Source: Undaria pinnatifida
Lineage: Eukaryota; Sar; Phaeophyceae; Laminariales; Alariaceae
Reading direction: 5' to 3'
DNA: 64,000 bases
Assembly: GCA_012845835.1 (NCBI GenBank)
Contig: JABAKD010000019.1
Span: 6,654,994-6,718,993 of the forward strand
Part shown: positions 20,814 through 35,800 of the stretch, piece after piece
Layout: each line of letters opens with the position of its first letter
Position numbering within the stretch: position 1 is the stretch's first letter
Made by a program: the position numbers and the translations under genes
The notes under the pieces: generated by a model
What the model was told of the DNA's origin: nothing
Seen by the model: the letters and a program-made list of their open reading frames with translations, nothing else
Database searches by the model: none

Positions 20814-23800
20814 CTGAACGAGAAAGCGGGGGCAAGTGGTGGAGGGGGGCGTGGGGGGGGGGGGGGGGGGAAGGTAGTCGTACCGTTATCTCTTGCAATG
20901 CGCACGAGTAGTGCTGGGATGATGGTCGACTTCGCGGCTTTGTAACAGCTTCTATGACTATTATTGATCTTTACTTTAAATGTTCGATTCTAGAATATAT
21001 ACCCTATGTTGGGGAAATAGATGGCTGGCTTAGAACAGGTCGATCCACAATCGGGAATGCACGAGGGGACGTCGTACATTTTTTAATAACCTAGGACCAT
21101 AACTGGGGCTTACATCCAACGTTGGGTACAATTACTAATCTATTAATAGAGGTTGCCTAGGTTTTAGCCTAGGCTTGACCATTCTGCAGAAAAGGTCGCA
21201 TAGCAAATATTAAAAAATAAAAGCAGCCACAGGGCTAAAAACAAAACCCGAACGATTAGTGAAGCACCAACGCGGTCGAGGGCTTGAAACAAGCAAGCAG
21301 ACGCAGAGACGAAAATAAAATCCACACGTTATTGAATCACCGCTGCGGCACAGAGTCGTCCACGTTAAGCACACACCTTCGGAGAGACAAAACGAAATCT
21401 ACAAAAAATTGAAGGACCAACGCAGCAGAGAGTCATATCTAAGTGTACTACACACGTTCGCAAGAGGAAAAACAAAGTTCACACGATTATTGAACCACCG
21501 CTGCGGCAAAAGGTCGTCTATACACAACACATACCTTCGCCTGAAGCAAGGCACCGCCCCCTCCGCCACCGCCAGCAATACGAGAGTTAGCCTCAGCCTT
21601 GGAGGAAAAAGTGCCTCTCGGACTACCGGTGTCACTGAGCGGAGAGCCCCAGTCCCTAGAAGCAGCTTCAGCACCCTCGAAATCCTCCTCCGCTGTACCA
21701 CCAACATGAAAGGGGGATGTTTTCGCGAAAGTCTGCGCCGAATACATGCTCTCATCGAGGGCCGCGGAATCCAGCCGCGGCGCAGCTGGGGGTAGGGTTT
21801 CCATCGAGATGCCTCCAGTAGGGGTCTGGGATGGAACTCCGGTAGGCATGGCGTCCCGAGAGTAGCTGTCCCGGCTCTGTGGTGCACAACGTTACGCGAT
21901 GAAACGAGTGTCAAGAGGCGTTTTTGGTAGGGCTGTTTATTGGGTGGGTTTACCCCTTATTCCACTGGACAAAAAAAATGGTACGTGGAAACAGGAGCGC
22001 CCCGGAGATCAATGCCGACGATATCGAGGGCACCTTACCACGTATTCGAGAAAAGGTTGACAAACACGGAATTATATCTAGACCTATCCCAAACCTCAGC
22101 CCTAATCCAATCGAACATGCCAGGCGCGGTCATATCAGCCGTCTATTTGGGTAGCACATTTCCTTTTATTTGCTCATCCCAGCTATACAACGAACCAATG
22201 CGGGTATAGTCTCCTCCATCTCGTACACAGTGTGCCTCAAATCAATTTCTTGCATAAAAGGTAAGCTCTACTGACAATACCGTAATCGAGCCCCAAAACA
22301 CACATTTCGTTCGTCATGAAAAAAAAACACTTTGTTTGGCCTTTTCAGTCACCGACCGTCGAAAGAGGGGGGGCCATGTCAGCGGCAAAGCTACGCATCC
22401 TGAAGACATCATCATCGAACTCCTAGGCACAACTTACGCTCGATAGAAAAAAAACTACCTGTTGGGCTATGCTGGCTATTGGTACATCTATCACTAACTT
22501 CCTATAACCGGTACCCTGTACTTGTCGGGGTATTCCAGCCATTAACCTTATAAAGCGGTGACCTGCTGGGCTACTGCATTGACTCACCTTCCAAAGAGGG
22601 AACCGTGCCAGCAGCAAAGCTCCGCACGCGGTTGCCGCTGTCCCGGGCATCATCCTACCGTCAGGCCCAAAAGGTTGAGGGAAACGCGACCTGCGGGCGG
22701 AAAGGGCACTATCCCCCGACGACAACCCACCCGCCATCGCTCGCACAGCCTCGCCAGTGTGGGTCACGGCGTCGAGGCAGCCAACCGTCGGCTTGGTGGC
22801 TACCCCCGCCAACCCTTGGAAGATTCCCGCGACAAAGCCTTGCATGCCATCCTCCTGTGGTCACAGCAATCGAGAAAATCGCAGCGTGGGACGTGTGAGA
22901 TGATTTTTCGGATATCAACATTATTACGTCATCTTTTCTTGTCTTGCTCTCTCTCGTTGTCTGTCTCCGTGTCTCCGTCTCTTGCCCCGCCCGCCCCCCC
23001 CCCCCGCCCCCCGCCCCCCCCGCTGTACAGCTACAACGCAACCCAATACAATGCAAATAACCACACAAACCAATAACCCAACCGGCGGACTATAACAAAA
23101 CACAGCCACCCCGGCAAAAAAAAGAAAAACCCCGCCGGAAATCGCAAAAAACAAATTACCTTCGCTTTCCGATACGGCTCCACCACGACTCCTGTCAGTC
23201 CATGATAAAGCCCCCCGCCTAGATCTCTGACCGCGTGACCCATCATCCTCGCCGCCCCTTTTGCTCCCTTGCTGCTGTTCCGGCGATCCACTGAGCCACC
23301 CCCGGCCTCCCGACGGCGAATAATTCGTCGCCTTTGGAACTCCTCGTCGAACGATAACGCAGCAACGCCTCCGCCAACGGAACGCCTAGGGATTGGGCAG
23401 CCGGTAAGGGAGTGGGATGGGGGGATGGGGGTCGGAGGTTGGGGGTGGGAGGGGGGGAGCGGGGTCCCGGCGGCGAATAATGCGACGCCTTTGGAACTCC
23501 TCGTCGACGTACAGCGGTTATGCCTCCGTCAACGGAGCACCTAGAGATTAGGCAGGCGTTAACAGGGTGTGGGGGTGATATTCACCCTTATACTACTGCG
23601 AAAGTTGCCCCCAATATAGTGCCAAGAAGTTTATTCCCATAAACGTGGGTGCCGTTAAACTAAACTAGTTAATGGGGATGGGGATTGGGAAGGCGTTATG
23701 GGAGTGGGGGTGGGGGGGGGGGGTGTTTGGGGATGGGGGAAGCCTGTACCGCGTGGCATCATGAACCCCACAACTTCACGGAGACTCGGCCCGACTTTGC

Positions 23801-26800
23801 CTTTGCAGCAGACGCAACACATGATCTCCGCACAAATACCGCCCGTTTAATCTGTAGACAACGGCGGCAGATACTGCCGCAAACTCAAAAGCATATGTTG
23901 CAAAGTCAAAATCACATGATATTAGCTCACGTAATCTTGGTGGTGAAGCCGAGCACTCCCGAAGTGGTGTTTCCGACGAGAGACATGGTGCCTTTCGCCA
24001 CCCCCTTGCCGAACGCCGTCGGACTTTTCATCAAACCTTCTGCCGGCTCGTAGAAAAAGTCCTTCACTCCAGTGCCCAACTGCTCACGGCGGCGAGCGCC
24101 ATAAGAATTGGCATGGAAAGGGAAGGGAGGGTAGGGTAGGGTAGGCTGTAACCACTAAACCTACATGGAGGAGTAAAAAAGGAACGTATCGACCGTTTCT
24201 TAAGAGCATTTACCTTGTCTATATGGTAAGCTTACAAAAATTCCAAGCACTTTGTTCCCGAAACGTGGGTGAAGTTCTCAAAGGAGAAACGCTGTTTCCT
24301 CGGTTTTTACGTTGCCGTGTCCTCGTCTAGGTTTGTAACCACGTATGTGTTTAATCGTTTATTGCTGCCTTGGCTTTCTACCCGCGGCTGAGCATGCACG
24401 GCTTTGGGAGGGGGGGGGGGGGGGGAGCGGAGAGGTCAAACGATCGTAATCTAGGGCTACGACAGACTGTTTTAAGAACAAACCGACGTGACGAACGTTT
24501 GAAAAATACCTTAAATACTACCGTAGCTTTTAGCATGGAATGCATCGCCGATACGCCCACGTCCTACGCTTCTTTGGTGAAGAATCACCATTAGCCATGT
24601 TTTTTTTTGGGGGGGAGGTGGATGGCGGATCGATATAATCGCCTTCACTGACCAAGGTATGATAAGCCTCAAGACTATATAATTAAACTGCGTCGATCTG
24701 AATGGCCAAACTTCTTCCGCATGTACAAAACACACACACTTCGAAGTATGATACCTCATACCTCGAGAATATTACACTTTGGGAAGGGGAATGTACTTGT
24801 GCCGGGTGAAAATGATGGTTGACGTCTTGAGACTAAAGACCATTGCATCCCCACAATGCCAGGACGCAGCACGTCGGGTTTGCACCGACCACGCAGAGGG
24901 GGAACGAGAGAGGGGGGGGGTAGGTTTTCCACGGACCTGACTGAGGACGCCTACGGGATCCCCCAGGAAGTCAAAGCTGCCGACGATCTTGTACAGCTGC
25001 CTCAGTAGAGCACCGACGTAGTGACTCTGAAGAGAGTTCGCGAGCTGTATGGTAGCGTACCAGGTACCGAGGCACAACAAACGTCGGGATGAAGACGGCC
25101 AAACACATGCAGCGGTGCGAAAGGTGAGTTGGGCCGCAGTCAAGGACGAGCGAATATGGAGAGAACTAGTCGGGATCGGGAACCGAACCACCCATAATTT
25201 GGGACCGGGAACCGCACTAGGCAACTAAGTTAGTCGACTTACTTGGCCACCCAACTAACAGTTACCCTTTGTACCCCAAGTGTTACCTGACGAGGGGTAT
25301 TCCAAAGGTGAGGAATCTTCATGCCGTTAAGCTTGACAGGCGACGTGCTGATGTCGTTCGTCAGGTTGATCACGAACTCGAGCAGCAGACGAGGAAAGTT
25401 CCCGGCCTGGGTGTCCAAATATTATTCATCACGACGAACGGCGGTGGCAGGGGCGGGCGATTAGCCTACCTAAGCTTGCATCCATTCTGCGAGTTTCACC
25501 CTTATGTCTACCTGATATGTTTTTTGCTGGATAAGGAGCAATAATAATAAAAAACATGTTTCCTTCCAATTTTTCTCGTTAAGCTCGAAAAAAGAAAAAA
25601 GGTTCTACTACGCTACGTTTACGCTTTTAGTCAACTATGCCAACCAGTTGCTAAAAACTAGCATTATGAGTACACCTGGTAAGGCTATAGGTCAGGCTGT
25701 GTGATACAATAACACCCTCCTTCGTGGTTTCAGAGATTAAAAAGTAGGAAATACGAAAACGGCAAACGGGAGCGCGTCGCACAGCAGCAGCGACAGAAAA
25801 TCACAACTTGCGCGCACACCACGCATGCGTTTACACCCAAACAAACCTTCACCTGGTACTGTATTACACAAGCAACGTGCAAACAGCACGTACGAGCGAA
25901 CGCGAGCTTCTAACCTTGACAGGGCCAACAAAGAGGGAGAGGGACCCACCCCTCTAGAGTTGCCCGACACATCTGCCGACAGCCAACGCGGACAGGGTGT
26001 CGACAGCAACAAATATCAAACATCCTGCTGCACGAGTTCCTGGCGGCAGTTACACCTACAGTCGCGGGGTCCCCCGGTAAGGCGGTGGTGTGCCAGCAGA
26101 AGAGCAATGTAACCGCCTTATCGGGGGAGGCCGACGAATTCATTCCAGGTTATGAGTGCCATTCCCCGGTCACGCCAAGCGGTTCTGACCGCCTTATATC
26201 GGGATACCGCCTTATATGGGGATACCGCTTTATTGGGGGACTCCTACTGAATAGTATCTGTCTCACCAAGCCGTGGCTGAGGGATAGCGGTGTGACCTTG
26301 GCCCGTCCTTCAATTCCACCCTCAAGCCACTCCCACTCCATCTTCTCCTGCTCCCGCTGATCCAAGAGGCGGAAAAGGTCCTGATTTGGCAACAACAAAA
26401 AACGGAGGCGGGCGTGTTTATTATCAGCTCCAATGCAAGCACGGCAATGTACGAACGGGGCCGAAGACCCTCATAGACTTGACGACCGCAATAATCACGA
26501 TTCACGACATTTGTAAAAACGTCCGTACGTCACGCTTTCGAAAAACAATTCATGTTTTTTTCCGTCGCGATCGCGACATAATTTTTAAAGGATAGATTCA
26601 AAACGTTTCCAATATCAGGATTCGGGACAAAGATCACACATTTTTTGTCAAGTTTTTTTTTTTTTCCGTCTGTCTGTTAGTAACTACGCAAAAAACACAC
26701 ACACAAAAACACGAACACTTTGCATACCAAAACGATGAACCAAAAGTCTCGACAAAACACAACGCGTTCCAATTTCTCGGACTTGAGAGATATGGCCGTC

Positions 26801-29800
26801 AAACGCGAAACCAGATTTTCCGTATCATCCTGAGAGGTACTGCAATATAACCCCTGTGGAGTCCTTTTGGTGGGACTCCACAGGGACAAAAGGGACTCCA
26901 TAGGGAAAAAACTGTGAAAAGGAAATGACGAGCATGGCACCGATCACACGAAGCAGTCCCGGTTGACAGGGCAAGCGGTGTGTCCGATTTGTAACGGAAG
27001 GAGATGCACAACACGCGAGCAGCATGATATATACATATATGCTTCGAAGTATATATTTGTTTTGCTGCGCCCTCTTCCCGTAGACGGTTCCTAGACCCGC
27101 AATTTTCTCTTTTTTTTTAACCCTTTCGCAACTCCTAAAATATTCCTAGTCTACATTAGTTCCACCTGTTTCGTCCCCACATCGGGAGTGTAGTGCTAAA
27201 AAGAGTTAAGTTGCTAGACGTGGGTCCCAATAGGTTGAGAGCCGAAAAGCTTTCACACTTTGGACACAGATGATCTATGCCCGCTTGATGATGTAGGTAT
27301 TTCACGAAGATTTGTATGGTCTAGCTCATGTTGCAGGGTGGGAGCCGTACAATCTGCATGATCTGGCGATTGTTTTCGGGGTTGGATCTGTAACTCCACA
27401 TATACAAATCCTGCACAGCTCATAACGGCAGCTTTAGGATCAACGGTAGATTATCTATATGATCTATATGATCTAGATCGCCATCTGCCTGAGGTGCGAA
27501 AGCTTCGACATGTACTCGGGCATGATCTGGTACCTCCAGCACTCTACTAATACCAGGGCTACACGCATAGTCTACAGCAAAACTCTAACCCTCCAAAAAA
27601 GTTGGCAGAAATACATTAAAAAAAAGTGCGACACCTTAACGCTAAAAAAAACAACTCGGCGAAATGAAAACAAGCAAAAAGTGTTACAATACCTTGACAT
27701 CTGCATTCTTGATGAAGCTGAAGTTCAGCTTGATAGGGAACAGCTGCATGGCCGCAATGTACACGTGCAGCTCCTCTTTCAACAGATCGCCGCTTCCCCC
27801 CAACCCCTTGTTGTCGCTCGTTTGCTGCGCGTCAAGATCCTCCTCATTCTTCTTCGCCTTAGGGTCTTGGGCTTTAGAGCCCCCCTTCGAGCCTATCGTA
27901 ATCGATACAAGATAATGCGGTAGAGTGAGAGACGGTCGGTTGTATACAGGGAAGACGGGGCGGGAGCGGGGGAAGTCTAAAATATTTGGCAAAGTTCCTA
28001 CGACCCAAGAGCTATCAAATATGAACCCGAATCCCGAACTCTTGCACCGAGCGTTTTACGAACATACGACAACCCAAAAGGTTACGCCAACGATATTGGG
28101 AGATTGCTCAGCTTAAAATCCCAGTCAGCCAGAAAACCGTTTCGGCTGAAAGCGTTAACCGTATCGTGTAGCACGCGCCCTGACCTTTCCCGCCACCGCG
28201 ATCGCCACCGTCGGCGACCCGCCTGCTCCCTTCCTCAGCCGAGGCTGCTGGCGCGGACGATGCCGCTTGAAGCGCCAATAGGCCTACAGCTTTTCGGTTG
28301 TACACGTCGCGCGATGCCCGCTGGTAGTCCAGGCGGTCTACCACGAACTAATTGATTGCGTTGCGGGTCAAAGCAAAAACACAAGACGGGCGGGGGGGGG
28401 TGTCTTAACCCTGTTAAAATTGCAAAAAAAAATCAACACTAGCTTAACCCCCAAAGCGTGGATGGGGTTCTAAAAATCGATTAAAGTGTGATGCACGTAT
28501 CAGCAGTTATACTGCTGTCTTTCCACATAACTTGCTGTAAAAGAGTACGTTTGTGTTGCCGCCTGATTCAGCTGTCAAAAACACGCGTACGGCCTACAAG
28601 CTACATAAGCGCACAAGCTCAGGGGCGGGAGCAAAACAAACGAAGAGCGTGCGCGCACCCAAAAAACAAGGAAACGACAAACTCTGGTCAACGGAAAACC
28701 CGCATACCGCCCCGCCGAAGGCGGAAAACAACCCGCAGCTCACACGAACGACGGAACATATCATAGGTGGGGGGAATCCGCGGCATCAGCCATACACATC
28801 TCACACACGAACGAACGGACGATAGCAGGCAGTACCAGCAGTGGTAAAAGCGGGGAAAAAACGTTTACCAAGGACAGTATGTACCGCAGAACACCCGAAA
28901 AAAGCGGCTAAACACACAAAACGGTTATCGCCAGGTATGTACCAAGACAAATGACAAGCTGGTGGGACCGTTTAGTCCCGCAGCAGGTAGATACTTTCAG
29001 TCAGGATTAGGCGTGGTACAGCCGCAAGGTGATTTGCGTGGCGTTACCGCAACAGCTAGGGGATAGGACCAGGTATCCGAATATTTCAGTCATACAAACG
29101 GGAACAACAGCTTGATTATATCTCTCTTACGGAGAATAGACACGGCCACTGGATGTGCCGGACGCCGATAGATAGAAAATAACGCATGAAGATAAGAGGA
29201 GCACACGGCACGAAACACACGCATCTTCGACGTGGATAATCGTCACGGATACCGGATGTGCTGGGTGTCGACGGCTAGCAAAAACGGTTGAACACGAAGA
29301 GCATGAAGTCTAAACGTCGCCCGCACCTGAACGAGATCGGTGAGGATCGCTTGCTCCAGCCTGACGTCTAGCTCCTGAAGCATCACGGCCAAATACTGCG
29401 GGTTCGACAAGTGAGGGCGAAATACGCTTGGTGAGTACGGCAACCTGGTACGCCTTGTTGAGGAATGGGTAACAAATGTTGAGACGCGTGAGGGGGACGT
29501 GCTGCATCAGGAGAGATACTCCCGGCGGTTAGTTGCACCAATGTATTATGATTTCCTACCACTGGAACGCATAACATATTTCGGTATATTATACCTGGTA
29601 GTCTAGTGTGGAAGTAAAACATTTAATGTTCTGCACTCGAGCATAAAAGGCTAAAAAAATGGGAACGCTGAATCCTACGCGCGATAAAAATGAATGCACG
29701 CACCGGGGGGGGCGAGACATCTGTAACCACGGCTGGTCCAGAAGGTCGCTGAGGGTAAAACATCTCATGGGCTAAGCTGGAAAGTACACGATTGTTGTAG

Positions 29801-32800
29801 TTGATAGCACCACTGTGAAGGAACCTCTTTGGTCTTAGAAAAAAGGGAGTTACAAATACATTTTCACATCTACTGTAGGCACACGTTATTCCAAAAACGA
29901 TTATTGTCCGTAAATTTCGTGAAAGTGTCGTACTAAACCTACCACATATCGGTAAAAACTATTGTCCAAGGAGTGTCCGCACCTCGAAGTGGTTGAGGTG
30001 ACTGTGGCTCTTGATGTTGTTGCGGATGAAGCTCATCTGCAGCGTCGCCTGGGGGTGTTCCACCATGGTTGGTGCCATCATCACAGGAGCAACGGGCTCG
30101 TTCGTCTGGTTGTCGAGCTGCACCCAGCCTACCACGCAGCTTCCCCTCGTCATCTCCTGTAACGGGCGCGCACACGCTGACGTTAAAGAAACTCATCGCT
30201 AACATATCGGGTTCTTACGACCCCCCCTACAAAAGCGATCGAAAACATTAAAAGCGTGGTCATGGTGTGTAATGGCAGCAGTACGAGTACCAGTACCACG
30301 CTGCGGGCGTCTCGTACTCAAACCCTCGCTGCGAAGGCGGGGTACTAAATAGACTCCGCAGCAGTGCTACTTTGACGGTGAACAGCACATGATGCGATGA
30401 AGAACGGTACCTGTGACTCCGCGTAGCGGCCGTCCACGCCCTTGACCGACAGATGCAGAAGTTCCTTGGCGCGTCTGGGCGGGATACGTTGAAAGGTGAC
30501 AGAAAAAGCAGGAAGGCACGCGCAATGGTAGTGGAGCGAAAATACGATGTTCCGCTTAGCAATAACCCTTTTAACACGTTCAAAGGGGGGAAACGTGGGA
30601 AGCCAAAGCGATGAATACAGCATCGGTTACACGAACAAGCTCGGGCTGCTGGGTCACGGAACGCAGTCGGCGTCCGCGCTGCGCTACACGACACCCGCCT
30701 TGCACGACACTAAGAGAGGAAGGTATTTCGTGCCCGCAGTTTTCTGATTTTTCACCAATCAACGTTTCCAGCCTAAAAAGTTGGCCAATCAGAAAACGGC
30801 GCTACTCGAGCTGCTGCGCGCCCACTCTATAAATCATGAGTGCGATCGTACTGACCAATCTCCGTTTACGGTCGGTTTACGCGGGTCCCAAAGGGTTAAT
30901 AGCGGTTAGGGTAGTCAAGGTAGGTAGGAAGGGAGCTGAACGAACAATCGAACGCCTTTCTTTTCCAGGGCCAGCGAACACATCTCTGCAGTCATGTTAG
31001 TTCCGCACACATAGTCGACTATTAGGCCGGGCGGCAGCAGGCGGGCACACAGGCAAACACAAACTAAACTACAGAAAAGACAAACAAATGTGGATCAGCA
31101 GAAACACATCGGAGGGGAGTGAACGGAAGTGTACCAGGTAGCTCTTAATAAAGGGTGAACGCAAGTTTCATAATTTTGAACGCGCTAAAAAAATAGGGAC
31201 CGCTTTCGAGTTGTCTGAGGTGTCCACAGACCACCAACGTACTTGGTATAAATATTGGAGGACAAGTTACAGCCACCCAACCAGCGACGCTCAGCGAACG
31301 TATTTGAAATTAATGCAATGAAAAATCCTTCTGTGCAAGGTCCTAGCGACAGCTTTACTGTCTTACATACAACACTCTTGACTCTATACATACAACACTC
31401 TTGACACTATGTCACTGCAAATATCGGTCACGAACCGCACCAGACACTCACTTGTTGTCCACGAGAGACATGGACACTTCGCCGAGAAGAGCGCTGACGT
31501 ACGAGCGGCTAGGTCCACGCGATGCTGCCGCGCTATCGTAGTCGGACTCACAGTCATCCGCGACCCAACGCGCGGCAAGCTTTGGATAGTTTGACGAGAA
31601 GGAAAAGACGGACCAAAGACAAATTGGGCAAAAAGAAAAAATGAGCAGAACCATTTTGAGTCGACGAGAAGGGCGAAGGCTAGAAGCCGGAAAGAGCAGC
31701 AGGACGACCGGCATGAGCGCGACTGCTTCAAGCGAGAAGCCCAACAAAAATCAGGTGCACGCCTATCCTAGAACGCGTTGACGCTGAACGTCAACACGAA
31801 CGAACCAGCACTACAACGTGATCGCAGCACGGTGTATGCTAACCTGGACGCCCGCGGTCCTTGGTACGAGTCGTGGTTCTTGGCTGCTAACCGTTCCTCG
31901 TTAGGAAATCGGCTTGCATCGCCTTGAGATTTAGAAGTATCTTAATTGATCCCCCTCTTCTCGTGGAATCGACTAGCCACCGGCGCGCAGATCTCCTTGA
32001 TACATTTGTCATATATACAAACATATATTCCTCTCTTCTCGTTTGGCACTGTTTCGCGACTGCCGCGTTTTGTTACGAGGGGTACGGCTTGCGCCTCCAC
32101 GAGTTTTTCAACGCCACTAACATCGAAACGCCCTCTTCTAGATAAAGCGGGGCACATGCCATATTAGTCCCGCAGGACAGGTCAGTGTTGCCGCTGTTAT
32201 CTTCGTGCCGCTCTTACCCCAGATTGGGTGCCATGTACCAGGTAGGTTTTAGTAAATGGCACATGAAAACACCAAGAGTGGTTGGATGATAATTAAGCTG
32301 GTGTTCAGCAGTTATCAGCGCTTTTCCCGACATAGCAAGAGACACCGTTACTAAGGTCGCCTAACTAGCGGGTTCACCCGCTATGTCGGATTAGCGGGGG
32401 TGCTCTCAATAGCCGCTCCAAATCACTTGGCACTATAGACCGCTACATAGGGACCACGACTGTACTCCTTTCGACTAAGCACACACCTGAATGACTGGGT
32501 TGTAGTGGGCGAAGTCGGTAGCCCTTCGCTGTTCCGTGGCGCTTGTCCCCCGCCCGACGTCGCCGTTGCCGTCCCCCTCGGCCTCCCCACCGAACAGCGG
32601 ATCTTCCGCTTTGTGCGTGGGAGGGGAGAGGGGGAACCAGCGCTGCATACATCAAGCAAAAACAGGCGCGAGGAGGATAGGTTTGGGTAACATATTTGGC
32701 AACCACGAACATGATAAGGTACGTTCGTGATGTAAAGGGTGCGCCTGGAGTGGGTAACGACAAAACAACAAAAGTAACGGGCTACGGCTTTGTGCGTCGG

Positions 32801-35800
32801 ACGGGAGAGCGGCAGCGATGAAGAAAAAACAGAAACAAGGCGAACAGTTTTAGCAACCATTGGTGGCAATGGTGAACATTTTAAGGGTTGCTCGTGTGTG
32901 TAGGGGTCCTCTTGGAGTGCGTAGCGACAAATAACGAACAACCAACGGCCTACCGCCAACAAAATATACCGGTTCCTACGGCAGTTCGGTTAACATTGAC
33001 GACTACCCTCGCGATCAATCGAGAGGTCAGTACACACGAGCGTCCGCGCGCTCTCAACCGTATCTGCACGCAACCGCGTGAGCACACGGGTGCCAGAGAA
33101 GCGTGGTTAGCGGTTAGTGAAATAACGCTTGCCTGGTACTCCGATCTCGCCCTGAACGAACAGCAGTCGATCAACCCCCCCAGCTGGATGTCCAGACGGC
33201 CCATCTCTACGTCCGATCGAAAGTCGGTCACGCCTACCTCGGCAAATACACTCAAGCTGAGGGATCGGCACGGAGAGAGGGAGAGGGTGGAAACAAGAAG
33301 GAGAGTAGAGGTTTAAATTTGGACGTGACGGCCACATCGGCCCAGCCGAGCTCAACGAAAACCAACAGATAGACAATGAGGGCGCACACCTATCCTTTTC
33401 TAGAGGTACAGCACCGAGGATCAAGTCGCGGTCGTTGTTACTCAGCCAGGGTGGTATGCTGTTATTTTCACGCTGTGCTTTTAAAAAGCAAGGTCAACGA
33501 TACTGACGAAGGAGTGAAGACGAAAAGGTGGCACAATAAAAGTTTCACGCTGTGCTTTCAAAACACGAGGCAAGCGATATCGATCAAGGAGTGTATACAA
33601 AAAGAAAGAGTAGTACAATAACGTCTTCGCGCTGTGCCTAGAAAAAGGCAAGGCCAACAGTATTGACCAAGGGATGGGAACAAAAAAAAGAGTGCCACAT
33701 ACAATACGGTATTACTTTCATGCTGTGCTTCTAAAAAGCAAGGCCAATGACGCGAATCCCACTACCGGCAACGTATTAATTAGTTGCTTGTATTAGGGTG
33801 ACGAAAATACTCACAAAACGAGACGGTGGCTCAGCAACTGCGTTGAAGCTTTCTTTTACAGCCAGTGCAAAAAAAAAAAGAAAACGCAACCTCATTAGCC
33901 TCCCATTCAACGAATTGTTAGCTGGCTGTCGTCGACTCTATTTTTGATAGTTTTGGTCGATGTGGGGCCAGAGTGCCCAGTGGGCCCTGCTAGCGGACCC
34001 CCCCCCCACACACACACCTCACAGCGCTCCGCGCTTGGTGCAAGCAATGCCTGACTGGTCGGTGCAAACCCAACATGCCCTCACCCAGGCATTGTAGGAT
34101 GCGAGGGTCTGTAGTCCTACGGACTACGACCATGCATGATACGCTGATTACCCCCCACACACACCCTGCTCCCCCTACCCCCTCCCTCGAAAATTCCTGG
34201 TTTCATACCTGAGAATGCCGGACGCCTCGAGCGCTTCTACTTTGAATTCGCACACGTGCTGGTTGCGGTCCCAAGTGGGAGCAGCTGCCACGGTGGCTTT
34301 CTCGCTTCGCCACAAGAAATCTCCACGCTGTAGGTGGGTTCGCACTACCACGTACACGCGCCGCTGGGTATTGGCGAGGTGCAACGCCTGGTTGCGGTCG
34401 GAGGGGGGAAAAGGAGGGGCGCCGGTTCAACTTCCTAAAATAGTTGTTGCAAAGACGTCAGCTTTTTCGACCGGTTGCGTGGTCGACATTCAGCTATGCA
34501 AGCTGCGTGACAGGCCACAGCAGCCGCTCATGTTAAGGGTCTCGTGGTTTTCCCTCCTGAAGGATACAGGTCCGGCGATTCATGTCATAATGGGGGCGGG
34601 GGGGTACTCTTTGGGTCTGTTTTTTTCTGTCTGGCGAAGCTCCTCATCTGAAGACCTGCCCAATATATTCGGAGTTACGCTCGCGTTAAGCATTTTTTGG
34701 GACCGTTGCATACAGACCAAAAAAGCGACGAGCGCGATGTAACTAAGCGTCTAGGAGAAGCTTGACGCAATCCAAGTGTCGTCATGCCTCATGCTTGCCT
34801 CACACCTTGCACAGCTTCCTGCGTTGCAGTTCGAACGCATCTTCTATACCAGCACCTCGGATTGCTTCATGTGGCATATGCTGTAACCGTCAGCTTTTTT
34901 CGTCAGCTTTGCGTCTGAAGCCTCAAAGGGGTTAACACTTTTACTCGGCAGGTGCCAAGCCCATTGGGTGATTTATTGGGGTGCGTCACAATAGTACATA
35001 CCACGTCACAACCGTCCAATAACCACATGTCGACAGCACGACTCTGATACCATGACGGCGCAAAAGTCCATACCTGCAAAGGCTGTATTCGAAGCACACC
35101 GCCGTCCCTCATGACTCGCTTGTGGCTCAAGTCCATCTTGCTCACCATTGCCTCCCGAGTGGGGCGCAAAAGCTCTTTCAGGCTCGGTCGTCGCAAGAGC
35201 GGCAACATGGACGCCTGTGCAAACAACGTGCAAACAATCACGACATGCACCAAAAGCAAATAAAACGAAGATGCCACGGTTATACTAGGAGCGGCAACAC
35301 GAACGCCTATGCGAAAAATAGCGGAACGCACAAAAACCAATCCAGAGGAGCGAGAAACGCCGCGGTCGTATTGCGCAAAGCGCAACGTGCACATCACGAA
35401 ACATACAACAGGGCGAAAACACCCCCACAAACTACAAGCAGGGAGAAGGCGCCAAAGGTGTCGTCCTTGCCCAAAAACAAAGCAAGCTTAAGTTTTTCTT
35501 CCTACGGAAGCACGTCGTCGATCAATTCGTAGACATCCCAAGCTCCCAGTTTCTCGTAATGCCGCTTCTCTGTATGCAGCCGGTCGCCCCGGTGGCGTAT
35601 CAGGTTAACTTCGAGCCTGGTATAGGTCAGTTTCGTGAGTTCGAGCCCCGCCGAGTGCAAACTCGCATACAATCGTTGGGACTTTTTCTTGTGCACAAAT
35701 TGACTTGCGGAAAGCGCGAGAGCGTGATTTAGCAACACTCGATGAAAAATCGACGAGCAGTGAGATTGCTGAACCTTGTGCGCGATAAAAATTGAAGGCA

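Noticed and set aside
33465-33755. CRISPR-like regular repeats
   Set aside because: The units are diverged, adjacent without unique spacers, and lie in a eukaryotic intron.
35582-35658. Functional tRNA gene
   Set aside because: A- and B-boxes are present, but no complete cloverleaf or anticodon arm could be drawn, and the segment is the head of a repeated SINE.
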